From UBA6055 sp965203755 (GTDB lineage Bacteria; Chloroflexota; Anaerolineae; Aggregatilineales; Phototrophicaceae), in assembly GCA_965203755.1 (NCBI GenBank), contig OZ241910.1, positions 2,852,001 through 2,916,000 of the forward strand: a stretch of DNA of 64,000 bases. Direction: 5' to 3'. Under the pieces are notes generated by a model that had not been told where the DNA came from, did no database searches, and saw only the letters and a program-made list of their open reading frames with translations. Each line of letters starts with the position of its first letter. The stretch's first letter is position 1. Both the position numbers and the translations under genes were made by a program. This document shows, in pieces, positions 27,544-36,446 of the stretch.

Positions 27544-30500
27544 TTTCGCAAATCCTCATACCCCAGGTCCCGCACCGCCGCCCAAAACCGCTCGATGTTC
27601 TTCAGCTTGACCTCGTCATAGCCGCGGATGATATCCGGCAGGCTTGCCAGTTGAACGGCTTGCGAATAATTGTCGGCCTTCAGTTCGTCCAGCGCCGAAA
27701 AGACCAGCTGCCGATACTGTTCAATCAGCGCGCGCTCCACCCGACGGATATGGTCATAGCCAAAGATGTCAAACGGCGTGCCGCGCAGGCCTTTCATGCC
27801 AGCCAGCAGATGATAAACGGCATCGAACCAGCGTCCGAACTTGATTTTCTTCCGCAGGCCGAAAGCCTTCATCAGCGGCGGATGCAGATGATAATGAATG
27901 CTGGCATCGCCGCCAAACTGCTCATCCAGCGCCGCCCGCACTTCGGCTTTCAGGTTCAGCCGCGCCACTTCATATTCATCCTTGTAAGCCATCAGCTTGA
28001 ACAGATAACGGGCAACGGCTTCGCTCAAGTCGGTAACGCCGGGGCAAACCGCCTGCTCAATGTCATAGACTTTTTTCACATCGGCGACATAACGGCCGGC
28101 ATAAGCCGCGTTCTGATAGGCCATCAGTTCCGGCACGCGATGCGCTAACAGCCGCTTGAGTTCACCGGTTGCCGCCACCGAATCAATCAGCGTCTGCGCC
28201 GGCGGCGATGGCTGCGGCTGAAGCTCGACGCTGCCCTTGCGCCGTAGTTCAAGCGATGCCAGCCAATCCGGCTCGGCGACCGCCAGCCGCCCCACGCGGA
28301 AGGCATTCTGATTCGCCTCGACCTGGATGCCGTTCAGTCCAATCGCCTGTTCAATCGCCTCGGCCGACATCGGCATCATGCCCGACTGATAGGCGGCGCC
28401 AATCAGGATCATGTTGGCCATCATGTGATTGTCGAAGAGGGTTTCAGCCAGCCCAATCGCATCCAAAAACACGTTGGCTTCGGCGCGGGTTTGCCGATTG
28501 ATGATTTCCAGCAGATGGTCGGCCGGCGGGAATGCGACCGCCGGATCGCGTATCATGGCGCCGGTTGGCACCTGGCTGGCGCTGACGATGGCGACGCTGC
28601 GCTTGGGATGGGCGCGCGCCAGATTTTTGGCCTCGGCCGCTGTTAAAACATCAAAGGCCAAAAAGGCATCCGCCGCCCCGCGGCCGATTTTGCTGGCGAT
28701 ATCGACCGCCGCCGCCGTGATCTTCAGATTCGAGACGACCGCGCCGCCTTTCTGGCTCAAACCGGTTTGATCCAAAGAACGAATGTGAAAGCCATCCAGC
28801 ACGGCGGCTGTGCCGATAATCTGGTTGGCTGTCACGACGCCCGTTCCGCCGATGCCCATCAGCAGGATATTGGCATCCCCCTCGACGCGGCGGATCGGCT
28901 CTGGTATATCCTGTTCCACGCGATACATCTTTTTGGCCTTGGCCGCGCCGTTCCCGGCGGGAATGACGCTGATAAAAGCTGGACAGTTGCCATCAAGACA
29001 GCTGTAATCCTTGTTGCAGGAAGATTGATGAATCTGCGTCTTGCGTCCAAATTCAGTCTCGACCGGCTGCACGCTAAGGCAGTTGGATTGAACGCCGCAG
29101 TCGCCGCAGCCCTCACAGACCGCTTCGTTGATGAATATCCGCAGCGCTGGGTCGGGCGCAAAGCCCCGTTTGCGTTTGCGGCGCAGGTTTGCGGCGCATT
29201 CCTGGTCATAAATCAGCGCCGTGACGCCGCGCGCTTCCCGCAGGATGAGTTGGGCTTCTTCCAGCCGCTCGCGCTCCCAAACCTCTGCCCCCGGCGCCCA
29301 GCGCGTCGACGGCGGAAACCTGTCCGGGTCAGAAGAAACCACGATGATTTTCCGAACGCCTTCGGCATGCAGCATTTGCGTAAGCTCCGGCACCGGCGGC
29401 AAACCGTCGGCCGCCTGCCCGCCGGTCATCGCCACCGCCGAGTTGTACAGTATTTTATAGGTGATGGGGGTATCGGCGGCGACCGCCTGTCGAATCGCCA
29501 GCGAACCGCTGTGGGCGAACGTGCCGTCCCCCAGATTTTGAAACATGTGATCGATATGGGAAAAATGCGATGCGCCAACCCAATTCGCGCCTTCGCCGCC
29601 CATCTGCGTGACGCCCAAGGTGCGCCGATCCATCGAAATGGCTAAGGTGTGACAGCCAATCCCGGCGCCGGCCAGCGAACCCGCCGGCACATGAGTCGAG
29701 CGGCTGTGCGGACAGCCGGAGCAGAAATAAGGCTGCCGCGGCAAGAGCGGCACCGCGCCGGGGATGGGCGAGTCGTCGAATTGGCGGCGGCGCTCAAGCA
29801 GAGGGACATCCGCCCGCGCCGACAATCGACCGGCCAGCATCGCCGCGATCTCGTCGGCCTCCAGTTCACCGTCGGCTTTGACCAGCGGCCGCCCCTGTTC
29901 ATCTTTTTTGCCAACGATGCGGGGCGCATTCGGCGTCGCATACAGCAGATCCTTGCACTGCATCTCAATGAAAGACCGCTTTTCCTCAATGACCAGAATT
30001 TCTTCCAGCCCGGCGGCGAACGCATGCACAAGTTCAGGCTCAAGCGGGAAGATCATCCCCAGCTTGAGCAGACGAACCCCAGCCTGTTCCAGCGCGTCAT
30101 CATCCAGCCCGATGTCCATGAGCGCCTGCCGCACGTCATAATAGGTCTTGCCGGCGGCGATAATGCCGAGCCAGGCATCGCCGGTCGGCGCCGTGATTTG
30201 ATTGATCTTGTTGGCTTTGGCAAAGGCTTTCGCCGCTTCCAGACGCTCTTCATGGACTTCCTTTTCCAGCCGCAGACTGTGCGGCGCGATCAGGGCGGTG
30301 TTCTGCGTTGGCCGCCAGGCTTGCCCCCGCGGACTGAACTGCGGCTCGAGGATGCGGATCCGGTCGCTGTCCACCTCGACGCTGCTGTATTCATCGCCGA
30401 CATCGGTCACAATTTTGAAGCCGACCCACAAACCGCAGTAACGCGACATTTCAAAACCGAGCCGGCCAAAGTCAAGGATGTCCTGCACCTTGCCCGGATA

Positions 30501-31043
30501 CAGAATCGGCATGAAGGCATCATAAAGCGCGGTTTCAGAATGAGACGGTATGGTCGATGATTTGGCTGACGGGTCATCGCCGGCCAGCGCCAGCACGCCG
30601 CCATACCGCCCGACGCCGGTCAGATTGGCATGTTTGAAGGCGTCGCCGCTGCGGTCGACGCCGGGGCCTTTGCCGTACCAGATGCCCAGCACGCCGTCAT
30701 ACTTGGGATTCGGCAGCAGGTTGGCCGTCTGGCTGCCCAGAATGGCGGTCGCCGCCAGTTCTTCATTCACCGCCGGCATAAAGCGAATGTGATGTTCGCT
30801 TAGCAGCGCCGGTATCTGCTCCAGAATAATGTCCAGCCCGCCCAGCGGCGAGCCGCGGTAGCCGCTGATCAGGCTGGCGGTGCGAAGGCCGCGGCGCTTG
30901 TCGGCGCGATGCTGGTCCATCGGCAGCCGCGCCAAAGCCTGCATCCCGCTCAATACGATGCGGCCGCGCTCCAACGCATAGCGGTCTTGCAGCGAAAACT
31001 CGCTGGGGCTTGGCTTGGTGGTCGCAAGCGGTTTGTCTAACAT
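27537..31043 (-). CDS. Fused indolepyruvate:ferredoxin oxidoreductase (alpha plus beta)
   Basis: A 1168-residue single-chain enzyme that oxidatively decarboxylates aryl-pyruvates to aryl-acetyl-CoA. The N-terminal part is the pyruvate:ferredoxin-type domain (SGYRGSPLGGLD near residue 60). The central TPP-binding region has YFCSGCPHSRST and GIGCHTLAI. A ferredoxin-like cluster site is around residue 645 (CEGCGDCGVQSNC, then further cysteines). The gamma-type domain follows (GIGGTGVVTANQII). This long fused form is typical of aerobic or facultative bacteria. It stands alone, divergent from uxaB and convergent with a methyltransferase-nuclease gene. Confidence 0.9.
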   Translation of the reverse strand: MLDKPLATTKPSPSEFSLQDRYALERGRIVLSGMQALARLPMDQHRADKRRGLRTASLISGYRGSPLGGLDIILEQIPALLSEHHIRFMPAVNEELAATAILGSQTANLLPNPKYDGVLGIWYGKGPGVDRSGDAFKHANLTGVGRYGGVLALAGDDPSAKSSTIPSHSETALYDAFMPILYPGKVQDILDFGRLGFEMSRYCGLWVGFKIVTDVGDEYSSVEVDSDRIRILEPQFSPRGQAWRPTQNTALIAPHSLRLEKEVHEERLEAAKAFAKANKINQITAPTGDAWLGIIAAGKTYYDVRQALMDIGLDDDALEQAGVRLLKLGMIFPLEPELVHAFAAGLEEILVIEEKRSFIEMQCKDLLYATPNAPRIVGKKDEQGRPLVKADGELEADEIAAMLAGRLSARADVPLLERRRQFDDSPIPGAVPLLPRQPYFCSGCPHSRSTHVPAGSLAGAGIGCHTLAISMDRRTLGVTQMGGEGANWVGASHFSHIDHMFQNLGDGTFAHSGSLAIRQAVAADTPITYKILYNSAVAMTGGQAADGLPPVPELTQMLHAEGVRKIIVVSSDPDRFPPSTRWAPGAEVWERERLEEAQLILREARGVTALIYDQECAANLRRKRKRGFAPDPALRIFINEAVCEGCGDCGVQSNCLSVQPVETEFGRKTQIHQSSCNKDYSCLDGNCPAFISVIPAGNGAAKAKKMYRVEQDIPEPIRRVEGDANILLMGIGGTGVVTANQIIGTAAVLDGFHIRSLDQTGLSQKGGAVVSNLKITAAAVDIASKIGRGAADAFLAFDVLTAAEAKNLARAHPKRSVAIVSASQVPTGAMIRDPAVAFPPADHLLEIINRQTRAEANVFLDAIGLAETLFDNHMMANMILIGAAYQSGMMPMSAEAIEQAIGLNGIQVEANQNAFRVGRLAVAEPDWLASLELRRKGSVELQPQPSPPAQTLIDSVAATGELKRLLAHRVPELMAYQNAAYAGRYVADVKKVYDIEQAVCPGVTDLSEAVARYLFKLMAYKDEYEVARLNLKAEVRAALDEQFGGDASIHYHLHPPLMKAFGLRKKIKFGRWFDAVYHLLAGMKGLRGTPFDIFGYDHIRRVERALIEQYRQLVFSALDELKADNYSQAVQLASLPDIIRGYDEVKLKNIERFWAAVRDLGYEDLRNH

Positions 31044-31333
31044 TGGCTGACCTGCTTTGGCATACGATTATTCTGCGTCAAGGCCGGATTCGCTTTTCGC
31101 TCCCGCCGCGCCGGCTTTCAGGCGATTCATCTATCCCCATCATACAACAGAAAACAGCCAGCGCCAGACATTCGCCTTCGGGTCGCGTAGATGAAGCTGT
31201 GGACCTAGCTGCTCCTTTAATAGTGTGTATATTTACGGTAGCGCAACCGCGCGGCAAAGATCAAATTGAGTCCGAGTCCTCTGTATGGCAGACTTGGCGC
31301 AATGCGGTACAATCATTCAAAATTGGAGAAGGC

Positions 31334-32800
31334 ATGATGACACCGCTTTTAAGCCGCCGGCTGCTGCGCCAGCCTAAAACCCGCCCTGACCGCATCGTGC
31401 AGTTCGGCGGCGGCAACTTCCTGCGCGGCTTTGTCGATTGGGTGGTGGAAATCCTGAACGACGAAACCGATTTCGACAGCGGCATTGTTTTGGTCAAGGC
31501 GACCCCCGGCCGATACGATGCGCTTGACCGTCAGGATCGTCTGTTTACAGCCTGGCTGCGCGGCCTTCGGGACGGCGAACTGATTGAGCAGAGCAAACTG
31601 ATTACGGCGGTCAACCGCACGGTGTATCTGTATCAGGATTTTGACAGTTACCTTGAGACCGCCAAACAAGCCGAGATTCGCTTTATCTTCTCCAATACAA
31701 CCGAAGCCGGCATTGTCTATGCCGCCAGCGACGCTCAATCAGACCGTCCGCCGGCCAGCTTCCCCGCCAAGCTGACGGTCTTCCTGCACCAACGCTATCA
31801 GCATTTCGACGGCGCGGCCGACAAGGGCTGCATCATCATCCCGACCGAATTGATCGTCGATAATGCCGATCAACTGCGCCGAATTATCTTGCAGTATGCC
31901 GACTTGTGGCGGTTGGAGCCGGACTTCGCCGCCTGGGTGAATCAGCATAATCTGTTTTGCAGCACCCTGGTCGACCGCATTGTTCCGGGTTATCCACAGG
32001 CGGAGGCCGACCGCATTTTTGCCCGGCTGGGCTATGAGGATCGGCTGCTGACGGCCGGCGAAATCTATCATAGCTGGATTATCGAAGCCGAACCGACTCT
32101 GCTGGATGAGTTTCCAATTGACAAAACCAGTACCCCGCTCAATGTCAAAATTGTGGCCGACGCCGCCCCTTATCGCACGATTAAAGTCCGTATATTGAAT
32201 GGGGCGCATACCGCTATGGCACCGCTGGGATATCTGCTCGGCGTCGAGTCGGTGCGCGAAGCCCTTGAACACGAGGCGCTGGGGAGCTTTATCCAGGATT
32301 TGATTTTTCAGGAGGTCATCCCATCGGTGGCTGACATTTCTCAAGCCGAACTGGAGTCATTTGCGCGGGATGTCTTTGACCGCTTTCGCAATCCGCATAT
32401 CCATCACCATTTGCTGACGATTGCGCTGAACACCTCGTCTAAAATCAAGGCGCGGCTGCTGCCGTCGCTGCTGGCCTATCTCGATTTGCAGGGCGAACTG
32501 CCGCCGCGGCTTCTGATTGCGCTGGCGGGATTCATTCGCTTTTACAAAGGCGAATGGGGCGGCGAAACCATCCCGCTTAATGATGATTCGCAGGTCTTGG
32601 CGTTTTTCAAACAGCAGTGGGCGCAAGTCGATGCCGGCGCTCTTTCAATAGATGGCTTGATGCGGGCTGTTCTGGGCAATACTCAACTGTGGGGAATGGA
32701 TTTAAATCCGACGGCGGGCTTGGCTGCCAGGCTTGGCGCCAATGTGCAGGCGATTGAGGACGGCAAGCTGCTGACATTATTGCAGCAGGATGGCGCATGA
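31334..32800 (+). CDS. uxaB: Tagaturonate reductase (altronate oxidoreductase)
   Basis: A 488-residue mannitol-dehydrogenase-family enzyme. It begins with RIVQFGGGNFLRGFVDWVV, as UxaB does, and has a conserved SNTTEAGI segment near residue 120 and NGAHTAMAPLGYLLG near residue 290. The length is close to E. coli UxaB (483). The true start is the ATG at 31334 behind GGAGAAGG; the frame is open upstream but looks non-coding. Its stop overlaps the iolC start as ATGA. It reduces tagaturonate to altronate in galacturonate use. Grouping with iolC and iolB suggests a mixed uronate/inositol operon. Confidence 0.87.
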   Translation: MMTPLLSRRLLRQPKTRPDRIVQFGGGNFLRGFVDWVVEILNDETDFDSGIVLVKATPGRYDALDRQDRLFTAWLRGLRDGELIEQSKLITAVNRTVYLYQDFDSYLETAKQAEIRFIFSNTTEAGIVYAASDAQSDRPPASFPAKLTVFLHQRYQHFDGAADKGCIIIPTELIVDNADQLRRIILQYADLWRLEPDFAAWVNQHNLFCSTLVDRIVPGYPQAEADRIFARLGYEDRLLTAGEIYHSWIIEAEPTLLDEFPIDKTSTPLNVKIVADAAPYRTIKVRILNGAHTAMAPLGYLLGVESVREALEHEALGSFIQDLIFQEVIPSVADISQAELESFARDVFDRFRNPHIHHHLLTIALNTSSKIKARLLPSLLAYLDLQGELPPRLLIALAGFIRFYKGEWGGETIPLNDDSQVLAFFKQQWAQVDAGALSIDGLMRAVLGNTQLWGMDLNPTAGLAARLGANVQAIEDGKLLTLLQQDGA

Positions 32801-33807
32801 CTGGCTTTGCTTATGACCTCATCGCGGTCGGTCGGGTATCGATGGATTTGTTCGCCGGCGATATTGGCGCTGCTTTCCATGATGTCACCGCCTTTGAAAC
32901 CGGCGTCGGCGGCAGCCCGGTCAACATTGCCATCGGCGCCAGTCGGCTGGGTTTGAAGTCGGCTGTCTTGACGGCGGTCGGTGATGATGAAGTGGGCCGT
33001 TTTGTGCGCCATTATCTGCGAAACGAAGACGTGAACACCGACTTTATCTCGACAAAGCCCGAAGCGCGGACGGGGATGGCGCTGGTGGCGGTACAGCCGC
33101 CGGACAAGTTCCCCTTGCTGTTCTATCGGGAAAACCCGGCTGATATTCACATCACGATTGACGAGGCCCGCGCCCTGCCGCTGGCGGCCGCCAGAGCGAT
33201 TTCGCTGTCTGGCACCGCCTTGAGCCGTGGCCGCGCCCGCGACGCCAGCCTTTATCTGGCGGAACAGGCGAACCGGCACGGCGCGACCGGCTTTATTGAC
33301 CTTGATTTGCGCCCCGATCAATGGTCGCATCCCTTGTCTTATGGGCTGAACATGCGCCGCATCATGCCGCTCTGTGATGTTATCATCGGCACGGAAGAAG
33401 AATTTTATGCCGCCCTGTCGCCAACCCCAGAGGCGGTCATGGGCGGCGGCAAAGCGCCGCCGGTGGCTCAAGCCGAATTGCATCGGCTCATGCTCGGCTT
33501 TCGGGCGCAGCATGACCTCACCCTGGTACTAAAACAGGGCGACCGCGGCGTGATGATCTATGAAGAGAAACGGCATTATTCGGTGGCCGGATTTGCAGTC
33601 GAGGCGCTGAACGCGGTCGGGGCTGGCGATGGTTTTGCCAGCGGCTTGATTTATGGCTGGGCGCAGGGCTGGGATTGGGCGCGGGCTGCCCGCTTCGCCA
33701 ATGCCTGCGGCGCGATGGTCGTCACCCGTCATGGCTGTGCCCGCGCCTTGCCATACCGCCAGGAAGCAGATGAATTTCTGGCTCGTCATGCACAAGAGAA
33801 AGGCTGA
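32797..33807 (+). CDS. iolC: 5-dehydro-2-deoxygluconokinase (PfkB family)
   Basis: A 336-residue ribokinase-fold kinase. It matches IolC in DLIAVGRVSMDLFAGDIG, GVGGSPVNIAIGASRLGLKS and FPLLFYRENPADIHI. The catalytic NAVGAGDGFASGL motif is near residue 270. It phosphorylates 5-dehydro-2-deoxygluconate in myo-inositol breakdown. It overlaps uxaB by 4 bases and is followed after 3 bases by iolB, so the three genes are translationally linked. The other iol genes are not next to it; the isomerase and Gfo/Idh genes at 0-4 kb could supply IolE/IolG functions, which is inference. Confidence 0.87.
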   Translation: MTGFAYDLIAVGRVSMDLFAGDIGAAFHDVTAFETGVGGSPVNIAIGASRLGLKSAVLTAVGDDEVGRFVRHYLRNEDVNTDFISTKPEARTGMALVAVQPPDKFPLLFYRENPADIHITIDEARALPLAAARAISLSGTALSRGRARDASLYLAEQANRHGATGFIDLDLRPDQWSHPLSYGLNMRRIMPLCDVIIGTEEEFYAALSPTPEAVMGGGKAPPVAQAELHRLMLGFRAQHDLTLVLKQGDRGVMIYEEKRHYSVAGFAVEALNAVGAGDGFASGLIYGWAQGWDWARAARFANACGAMVVTRHGCARALPYRQEADEFLARHAQEKG

Positions 33808-33810
33808 TTG

Positions 33811-34638
33811 ATGAACCATCACCTGAAGTCAAATTATGAAGCGATGTGTGTTTTGGATGTGACTCCGCAGTCGGCCGGCTGGGATTACCTGTCGTTTCGC
33901 ATAGTCAGTATCAACCGCTCGCAAACCTACTTTCATACAACCAGCAATAGCGAAATGGCTCTTGTTCCATTAAGCGGCGCCGGCAACGTTCAAGTGGAAG
34001 ACAAGAACTTCAGCATCGCCCGCGCCGATGTTTTTCAAGAGAAGCCATCGGTCTTATATGTGCCGCCCGGACATAGCTTGGCTGTCACTGCCGCCAACCA
34101 ATTTGAATTTGCGCTCGGCGGCGCCCCGGCAAGCGGCAAATATCCCCTGCGGCTCTTTTCCCCATCGGAAATCAAGTCCGAAGTGCGCGGCGGCGGCGCG
34201 GCCCGCCGGCAGGTCAATCACATTCTGGCGCATCCCATGCCGGCTGAACGGCTTATTCTGTTTGAAGTGTATGTTCCCGGCGGCGCTTGGTCAGGCTATC
34301 CGCCGCATTGCCATGACGGCTATGGCGGCTCGGCGCATCTTGACGAGACCTACTATTTTCGCATTGAACCCAAAAACGGGGTCGCGCTGCACCGCAATTA
34401 TCGGATCGATACTGATTTTGAGGAGATCTTCGCCGTCAAAAACACTGACCTAGTGCTGGTGACGCAAGGTTTTCATTCGACAGCCGCCGCGCCCGGCTCC
34501 AATGTCTACTTTTTGAATTATCTGGCTGGCGAACTGCTGGACGCCGACCGCAAAATGCCCTCTTACGACGATCCCGATTATGCCTGGCTGAAAGCCGATT
34601 ACACTCGCAATCTGATGCGCCTGCCAGTGATTGAATGA
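33811..34638 (+). CDS. iolB: 5-deoxy-glucuronate isomerase (KduI/IolB family)
   Basis: A 275-residue double-cupin isomerase. The metal ligands are in the IolB-type segment SGYPPHCHDG, with LDETYYFRI shortly after. The ATG at 33811 is 3 bases past the iolC stop and has AGAAAGG upstream. IolB turns 5-deoxy-glucuronate into 5-dehydro-2-deoxygluconate, the substrate of IolC, so the gene order (iolC-iolB) makes biochemical sense. The length is normal. Good support from both motif and neighbour. Confidence 0.88.
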   Translation: MNHHLKSNYEAMCVLDVTPQSAGWDYLSFRIVSINRSQTYFHTTSNSEMALVPLSGAGNVQVEDKNFSIARADVFQEKPSVLYVPPGHSLAVTAANQFEFALGGAPASGKYPLRLFSPSEIKSEVRGGGAARRQVNHILAHPMPAERLILFEVYVPGGAWSGYPPHCHDGYGGSAHLDETYYFRIEPKNGVALHRNYRIDTDFEEIFAVKNTDLVLVTQGFHSTAAAPGSNVYFLNYLAGELLDADRKMPSYDDPDYAWLKADYTRNLMRLPVIE

Positions 34639-34721
34639 GGCGCGGCTGCCAGAGTTTGCACATTGGGCAGCCTGCTGTCAAAATATCGAAAACAGCGACA
34701 TGAAATTGAATGGAGAATGTG

Positions 34722-35600
34722 ATGATGAGCCTTTCAGCTTATGGCAGACTGCCGGTGCCGCGCTTGACCCCCGACCTGCTAGCGTTGGTGAAGACCGGCG
34801 AGGTGTTCAGCTTGGGGGTCGATTATCAAGAGGGGATGCTGACACCCGGGCCGGTGATGAAATCGTATTCGATTGCGCCCCATCTGCGCCACAGCGACCC
34901 TTCCGACATCAACCCTGGCTCGGCGGCGGCCGAAGTCATCCGGATGTCGATTCATGTCGGCACGCATATTGACGCTCTCTGTCATATTGCCGAAAAGCAG
35001 GATGAAAACGGCAATCCGCACCCCGATGGCGAACCGCGCCTGTATGCCGGCAGCGGCAGCGCCGTCGCCGCCAGCGAAACGGTCACTTCGGCCGGGCAAA
35101 TGCACAACAGCATCGAAAAGATGCCGCCGATTATTGCCCGCGCCGTCTTGTTGGATGTCGCCGCCTATAAAGGAGTGGACGTCTTGCCTGATGCCTATCC
35201 GATCAGCGCCGATGATATGCGCGGCGCCCTGCGAAAACAGGGCACCGTTATCACCGAAAACACGGCGGTACTGACCCGCACCGGCTTTTATCCCTATCTC
35301 AAAAACGGCAATCCTGTCTATCGGGATGCCCAGGCGGGCTTAAGCCTGGAGGCGGCGCAGTTTCTGGTGGAGCAGGGGATGCACTTGGCTGGCGCTGATA
35401 ACATGGCTGTCGAAGCCATGCCGCCTTCCGACCATGCCGTGCATCGTTTTTTGCTGGTGCACAACGGCATCACCCACCTCGAAAATCTTTACCTGGATGA
35501 CTTGGCGGCGGCTGGCTGTTATGAATTTCTGCTGATTGTCACCCCGCTGAAACTGACCGGCGCCACTGGCTCATGGGTCAATCCGATTGCGATTGCCTAA
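34722..35600 (+). CDS. Cyclase family protein (kynurenine formamidase-like metal hydrolase)
   Basis: A 292-residue hydrolase of the cyclase/KynB family. The metal-binding HVGTHIDALCHI motif is near residue 80, and NTAVLTRTGFYPYL, GADNMAVEAMPP and HRFLLVHNGITHLENL follow, as in the longer members of the family. The ATG at 34722 is behind TGGAGAATG; an ATG at 34710 is also in frame. It lies after iolB with an 83-base gap containing a hairpin (34644-34672) without a T-run. Substrate unknown; a lactone or an amide of a sugar-acid or aromatic pathway is plausible. Confidence 0.85.
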   Translation: MMSLSAYGRLPVPRLTPDLLALVKTGEVFSLGVDYQEGMLTPGPVMKSYSIAPHLRHSDPSDINPGSAAAEVIRMSIHVGTHIDALCHIAEKQDENGNPHPDGEPRLYAGSGSAVAASETVTSAGQMHNSIEKMPPIIARAVLLDVAAYKGVDVLPDAYPISADDMRGALRKQGTVITENTAVLTRTGFYPYLKNGNPVYRDAQAGLSLEAAQFLVEQGMHLAGADNMAVEAMPPSDHAVHRFLLVHNGITHLENLYLDDLAAAGCYEFLLIVTPLKLTGATGSWVNPIAIA

Positions 35601-35631
35601 TGGCTGTTATTTCGCGGCGCCGAAAAAATCA

Positions 35632-35660
35632 TTGACAAGCGCGTGGGCATCTCCTATACT
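35632..35660 (+). promoter_or_regulatory. Promoter of the histidine operon
   Basis: A consensus -35 box TTGACA (35632-35637) and a near-consensus -10 box TATACT (35655-35660) are exactly 17 bases apart. Transcription should start near 35667, 22 bases before the leader peptide start codon. This is one of the best sigma-70-type promoters in the window. Confidence 0.85.
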
Positions 35661-35688
35661 TAGGACAGGCGAATTGAGGAAAGCGGAC

Positions 35689-35751
35689 ATGAAGCGCCAT
35701 CATCACCATCAGCGATATATTCATTTCAGGAGCGCGCTGCTTGGTCCTTAG
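35689..35751 (+). CDS. hisL: Histidine operon leader peptide
   Basis: A 20-codon ORF beginning MKRHHHHQRYIH, with five histidines, four of them consecutive (35698-35709). It has a GAGGAAAG ribosome site and stops at TAG (35749-35751). It lies between a strong promoter and a terminator just before hisH. This is the classical arrangement for ribosome-mediated attenuation: ribosomes stall at His codons when charged tRNA-His is low. Function is inferred from the codon run and position. Confidence 0.88.
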   Translation: MKRHHHHQRYIHFRSALLGP

Positions 35752-35780
35752 GGTTCCGTCTTGCTAAACTTGCTGCTTTG

Positions 35781-35805
35781 CCTCGCTCTTCGGCGAGGTT
35801 TTTTT
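35781..35805 (+). terminator. Attenuator terminator of the his operon
   Basis: Stem CCTCGC (35781-35786) pairs with GCGAGG (35793-35798) around TCTTCG, followed by seven Ts (35799-35805). It ends 22 bases before hisH. AGGAGCG (35728-35734), just after the last His codon, can pair with CGCTCTT (35784-35790) and block it. CAGCG (35710-35714) can pair with CGCTG (35735-35739) as a competing hairpin. Confidence 0.82.
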
Positions 35806-35827
35806 ATTGTTCATACAGGAGTGTCTG

Positions 35828-36436
35828 ATGCTGGCTGTGATTGATTATGGCGCCGGCAATTTGCGAAGCGTGCTGCACGCACTCAAGCATCTTGAAGCGC
35901 GGAAACTGCAACTGGTGCGAAACCCCGAACAGCTTGCCGGCGCCAGTAAAATCATTCTTCCTGGCGTCGGCGCTTTTGGCGCCGGGATGGCTCAAATGCG
36001 GGCGCAGGGGCTGGTCAAACCCTTGCAGGCGGCGCTGGCGCAAGGCATCCCCTACCTCGGTATTTGCGTAGGTATGCAAATGCTGTTTGATGTTGGCGAA
36101 GAGATGGGCGAGCATGAAGGGCTGGGGATTCTTGGCGGCCGCGTCGTTCGATTTCCAAAGTTTCGCCATCGGAAAGTGCCTCACATGGGCTGGAATCAAC
36201 TTGATGTCAAAACCGAATCTGAACTGACCATGAATTTAGGCGCGCAGAATTATGCCTATTTCGTGCATAGTTACTATTGCGCGCCAACCCATCCCGCCGT
36301 GACGGTCGCATCAGTGGATTATGGCATTGAGTTTGCTGCGATTGTACAGCAGGATAACATTTATGGAGTGCAATTCCATCCCGAAAAGAGTCAGCGTACC
36401 GGCTTGCAAATTCTGTCCAATTTTCTGCGCCTTTAG
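35828..36436 (+). CDS. hisH: Imidazole glycerol phosphate synthase, glutaminase subunit
   Basis: A 202-residue class I glutamine amidotransferase that feeds ammonia to HisF in histidine and purine-linked biosynthesis. It has the start AVIDYGAGNLRSVLHAL, the nucleophile Cys in YLGICVGMQMLFD near residue 80, and the His-Glu pair in VQFHPEKSQ near the end. The ATG at 35828 follows CAGGAG; the frame is open upstream but there is no better start. It is the first structural gene of hisH-A-F-I-E, behind the attenuator. Confidence 0.96.
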   Translation: MLAVIDYGAGNLRSVLHALKHLEARKLQLVRNPEQLAGASKIILPGVGAFGAGMAQMRAQGLVKPLQAALAQGIPYLGICVGMQMLFDVGEEMGEHEGLGILGGRVVRFPKFRHRKVPHMGWNQLDVKTESELTMNLGAQNYAYFVHSYYCAPTHPAVTVASVDYGIEFAAIVQQDNIYGVQFHPEKSQRTGLQILSNFLRL

Positions 36437-36446
36437 GAGTTGAGCT

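Noticed and set aside
34644..34672. A 7-bp hairpin (GGCTGCC/GGCAGCC) after iolB
   Set aside because: It has no T-run and a 15-base loop, so it is not supported as a terminator.
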